From assembly GCA_024305405.1 (NCBI GenBank), contig JAKNDB010000104.1, forward strand, positions 434,001-498,000: a stretch of 64,000 nucleotides of DNA. The letters run 5' to 3'. Of the stretch, positions 63,283 through 64,000 are shown piece after piece. The stretch is from Dirofilaria immitis (Eukaryota > Nematoda > Chromadorea > Rhabditida > Onchocercidae). The notes beneath the pieces were generated by a model. It saw only the letters and a program-made list of their open reading frames with translations, was not told the origin of the DNA and did no database searches. Numbering within the stretch: the stretch's first letter is position 1; each line of letters starts with the position of its first letter. The translations under genes and the position numbers were made by a program.

Positions 63283-64000
63283 TCAAGTGTTGCAGTGATT
63301 TTCTCTTCTTATGTTTTTCGCATTCGTTTCATGTTGCTAAAACTGATGCTTTGAATATTCCTTCATAAAATATTAATATTCATCAAATTTGACGATCAGT
63401 ACCTTATGTGATTTGTATTATGCAACTTTTAATGATGACATAAAATTTATGTAATTGTCGAAATGTTAAATCTTTTCTCGTGGAATTTTTCACTCACTTA
63501 TATAAAGTGAAAGCAAACTACTGTATTCAGAGGATCTTGTTAGATTTAATTCTAAAATTTTGTGTCGTCAGCAGCATGTTTGGTAATGGCGTATTTATCG
63601 GCGACAATGTATTTATTTGGACAGGAATATCATGAACTTGAAATCGATTAAGGCCATAAAACTGTTCTATACGATTTGTCAATAATCAGAATTTGAAGTC
63701 CAGGGTGAGTTTTTCAGTTCTGGCTGCTTTTGTCACATTTATAGAGGTGATTCCTTTCTATGATAACTGTTTTATTCGCTGCTGCTGATGTAAGAATATG
63801 GTATAGCATGTTAAATTGCAAATGAGGCTTAACACATCAGATTATGTCGGGTTTTTTGCAGAAATTGTTATTGCTCTAAAGAAGTTGCAGATTTTCTGAT
63901 TCATCCTAGTTCATACAAATTCCTGTTTTTACTTCTTGCAAAACTTCGGCAAATCAGTTGCAAATAAGTCGTTTTTATATCTACACCGGGGAAATTTATT
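63283..64000. other. Region downstream of NAA35
   Basis: AT-rich 3' UTR/intergenic DNA to the window edge, with no further exon recognised. Confidence 0.6.

Overview
The window is nuclear DNA from a nematode, most likely a clade III (spirurid/filarial) species. The evidence is AT-rich sequence, many small exons with GT...TTTCAG introns, and proteins that look like animal orthologues. Almost every gene has a 3' splice site (…TTTCAG or similar) within about 12 bases of its ATG, as expected for spliced-leader trans-splicing. The species call is inference; no species-specific marker was seen.

Layout, all recognisable genes on the + strand: a GW182/TNRC6-type miRISC scaffold (2271-9117); the pre-mRNA 3'-end endonuclease CPSF3 (14313-20727); a GALNT2/GLY-4-like O-glycosylation enzyme (24946-30368); a p24-alpha/TMED4-9 cargo receptor (32498-34031); a membrane-anchored short-chain dehydrogenase (35370-38509); the 2-oxoglutarate dehydrogenase E2 subunit DLST (40596-44583); a TREX1/2-like DEDDh 3'-5' exonuclease (45824-49040); a BRMS1/Sds3-family corepressor (52066-54177); an unassigned two-exon small ORF (54801-55085); and NAA35, the NatC scaffold (56091-63282). 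These are mainly housekeeping genes. Spacing of about 0.6 to 5 kb and separate splice acceptors do not suggest an operon. Intergenic DNA is AT-rich with microsatellites, small tandem duplications and one palindromic, MITE-like element.

Exon models were joined by hand and their phases checked. GALNT, TMED, SDR and TREX-like close perfectly (574, 212, 381 and 426 residues). CPSF3, DLST, BRMS1-like and NAA35 close at family-typical lengths (680, 421, 244 and 746 residues) only after single-base corrections, almost all in A or T runs. This points to homopolymer errors in the assembly rather than to decay of four essential genes.

The most unusual item is a 61-base piece resembling the peptidyl-transferase region of 28S rRNA. 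It lies inside NAA35 intron 15 between two exact 10-base direct repeats, as a short retroposed or repair-captured rRNA fragment would. Other points of note are a GW182 that keeps PAM2-like and RRM modules reported missing from C. elegans AIN-1, an in-frame TAG in that gene, two GC-AG introns, and a large insertion in the TREX-like nuclease.
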